A DNA stretch of 6,261 nucleotides from Candidatus Enterousia merdequi (GTDB lineage: Bacteria; Pseudomonadota; Alphaproteobacteria; Rs-D84). The stretch lies in contig JAGHTM010000133.1 of assembly GCA_018065345.1 (NCBI GenBank), positions 1 to 6,261 of the forward strand, written 5' to 3'. The number at the start of each line of letters is the position of its first letter. Position 1 is the first letter of the stretch. A model generated the notes under the pieces. It worked only from the letters and a program-made list of their open reading frames with translations, was not told the DNA's origin and ran no database searches. Position numbers and translations under genes: made by a program. Positions 4,874 to 6,261 of this stretch are shown one piece after another.

Positions 4874-6261
4874 GCCGAAGCAATAGATTCATCTGTAATT
4901 TTAGCACCACTTATAATACGAGCAATTTCATTTATTCTTTCATCACCAGATATTTCATCAACACTTGTTGTTGTCGTATTGTCGGCACTATGTTTTGAAA
5001 TTTTAAAATGTTTGTCAGCAAAACCAGCAACTTGGGCAGAATGTGTTATCACTAACAATTGTTCTGATTTTGCTAATTTATCCAATCTTTGACCCACAGC
5101 AGATGCCGTAGCACCACTTATCCCCGTGTCTAATTCATCAAAAACAATAGTCTTTTTATTATTTGGATTATTAAGCACGACACGCAATGCCAGCATAAAA
5201 CGCGATAATTCGCCCCCAGACGCGATTTTGTTTAACGGAGCAAAAGGTGTTCCCGGATTTGTTTTTATCATAAAAACAACGTCGTTTTTGCCATTAAATG
5301 ACGGTTCGCCGTTTTGAATATCAACCATAAAGTCAGCGGATTCTAATTTCAAATCTGGTAATTCTTGTAATATCTGACTGCGTAAACTTTCAGCCGCCAC
5401 TTTTCTTAAACTTGTTAAAATATCAGCATATTCATTAAATACCTTTGAATACTTATCAACATTGCTTTTGCATTTTTTTAATTCAGCATCACTGTTATCA
5501 ATAGCGTTTAATTGATTTTCCATTTCTGATAATTTGTTTGGCAAATCATCAACGGCACATCTGTGCTTTCTTGCAACACCGCGCAAGGCAAATAAACGTT
5601 CTTCTATTGAATCTATATCTTCTATACTTGTGGATTCAGGATGAATTTGTTCACTGATTTCTGAAATCACAGAAGCAATATCATATAATTTATCAATTTG
5701 TTCACTGTATGGATTTGGGTCTGTTTTAACGCGTTCTAAAATGTGTGCAACAGAACAAATTTGTTCATCAAGCGAATTTCCATTGTTTTTCAAAACATCT
5801 AACGCATCGTTCAAAATCCCAGTATTTTTTTCAGCATCCATCATTTTGGCACGAATATTAGCCAATTCTTCTTCTTCACCGATTTTTGGATTCAAATTGC
5901 GCAATTCAGAAACATTGTGTTCTAAAAAATCACGTTCATTTTCAGATTTTTCTAAAAGTTCAGATAATTCTTTTAATTTTTTCTGTGCTTCGTGTAAATC
6001 ATGATAAGCATTTCTAGTTTGTGATAAAACAGTATTGAATTCGGCATTGTATAATTTCGTATATTCATCCAAAGCGTTTATATGTGTTGCAGCATCTAAC
6101 AAAGAATGATTTTCAAATTGACCATGGATTTCAATAATTTCATCACCAATCTGTTTTAATACTTTGATAGACACAGGAACATCATTGACCCACGCCCTGC
6201 TTTTGCCATCTTTTGATAAAGTTCTGCGCAAAATTAAACCATCGTTATAATCAATACCGTT
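4852..6261 (-). CDS. recN: RecN, DNA repair SMC-like ATPase, N-terminus cut off by the window
   Basis: RecN is a cytoplasmic SMC-related ATPase that binds DNA ends and holds sister chromosomes together during double-strand break repair. The frame is open to the right edge, so the gene is partial: 469 residues are visible, and the N-terminal part with Walker A (probably under 100 residues) is missing. Although TTG at 6231 could be read as a start, the codons before it (ending DGLIL) continue the conserved segment before RRTLSKDGKSRAWVN, so it is internal. Visible parts are IHGQFENHSLL (about 45-55), a long helical coiled-coil region (about 70-285), the ABC signature IASGGELSRFMLALR (about 346-360), Walker B TIVFDELDTGISG (about 371-383), and VITHSAQVAGFADKHFKISK (about 404-423) with the H-loop histidine. 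It converges on xseA with two bases between the stop codons. Confidence 0.97.
   Translation of the reverse strand, partial: NGIDYNDGLILRRTLSKDGKSRAWVNDVPVSIKVLKQIGDEIIEIHGQFENHSLLDAATHINALDEYTKLYNAEFNTVLSQTRNAYHDLHEAQKKLKELSELLEKSENERDFLEHNVSELRNLNPKIGEEEELANIRAKMMDAEKNTGILNDALDVLKNNGNSLDEQICSVAHILERVKTDPNPYSEQIDKLYDIASVISEISEQIHPESTSIEDIDSIEERLFALRGVARKHRCAVDDLPNKLSEMENQLNAIDNSDAELKKCKSNVDKYSKVFNEYADILTSLRKVAAESLRSQILQELPDLKLESADFMVDIQNGEPSFNGKNDVVFMIKTNPGTPFAPLNKIASGGELSRFMLALRVVLNNPNNKKTIVFDELDTGISGATASAVGQRLDKLAKSEQLLVITHSAQVAGFADKHFKISKHSADNTTTTSVDEISGDERINEIARIISGAKITDESIASAKNLIKD

Noticed and set aside
6229..6231. TTG at 6231 as the start of recN
   Set aside because: The frame continues to the window edge with residues that fit RecN, and starting here would omit the ATP-binding N-terminus.
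1..6261. Defence system, toxin-antitoxin pair, CRISPR array, insertion sequence or RNA gene
   Set aside because: I found no transposase, integrase, repeat-spacer pattern, tRNA-like fold or known defence motif. Most genes are housekeeping, and the putative cysteine hydrolase has no evident partner gene.

Overview
The window comes from an AT-rich alphaproteobacterial chromosome. The end of trmD is followed by rplS, the usual proteobacterial order. Next is a DUF2155 protein, a family I know essentially from Alphaproteobacteria, and the TsaD, XseA and RecN signatures are also of alphaproteobacterial type. The low GC content suggests a host-associated or gut lineage (Rickettsiales/Holosporales-like, or an uncultured gut alphaproteobacterium), but the sequence does not fix the taxon. 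The standard code (TAA and TGA stops) fits every gene. Genes are packed tightly and no gene-free stretch exceeds 50 bases.

Layout: (1) positions 1-493 hold the C-terminal tail of TrmD and the complete ribosomal protein L19. (2) Positions 517-1914 hold three short envelope genes: a secreted DUF2155 protein, an unrecognised single-pass membrane protein, and a lipoprotein with a DUF1460 (NlpC/P60-type amidase) domain. They lie 5 nt apart, then overlap by 23 nt. (3) The lipoprotein gene overlaps tsaD (t6A tRNA modification) in an ATGA stop/start junction, so genes 529-3035 look like one translationally coupled run. (4) After tsaD comes a strong promoter (TTGATT, 16 bp, TGaTATAAT) placed so that transcription should begin at or next to the ATG of an unrecognised 172-aa protein, which predicts a leaderless mRNA. 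An inverted repeat, GTGATA-4-TATCAC, covers the -10. The protein has a Cys...His...Asp pattern suggestive of a papain-like hydrolase. (5) xseA follows on the same strand. (6) recN is on the opposite strand, meets xseA tail to tail with 2 bp between the stop codons, and runs off the right edge without its N-terminal Walker A region.

Most of the window is housekeeping: translation (TrmD, L19, TsaD) and DNA repair (XseA, RecN). The less ordinary parts are the small envelope cassette between rplS and tsaD, a GC-rich inverted repeat that would hide the Shine-Dalgarno of the DUF2155 gene, and the leaderless, apparently operator-controlled putative cysteine hydrolase. I see no mobile element, CRISPR array, tRNA, rRNA or clear defence system.
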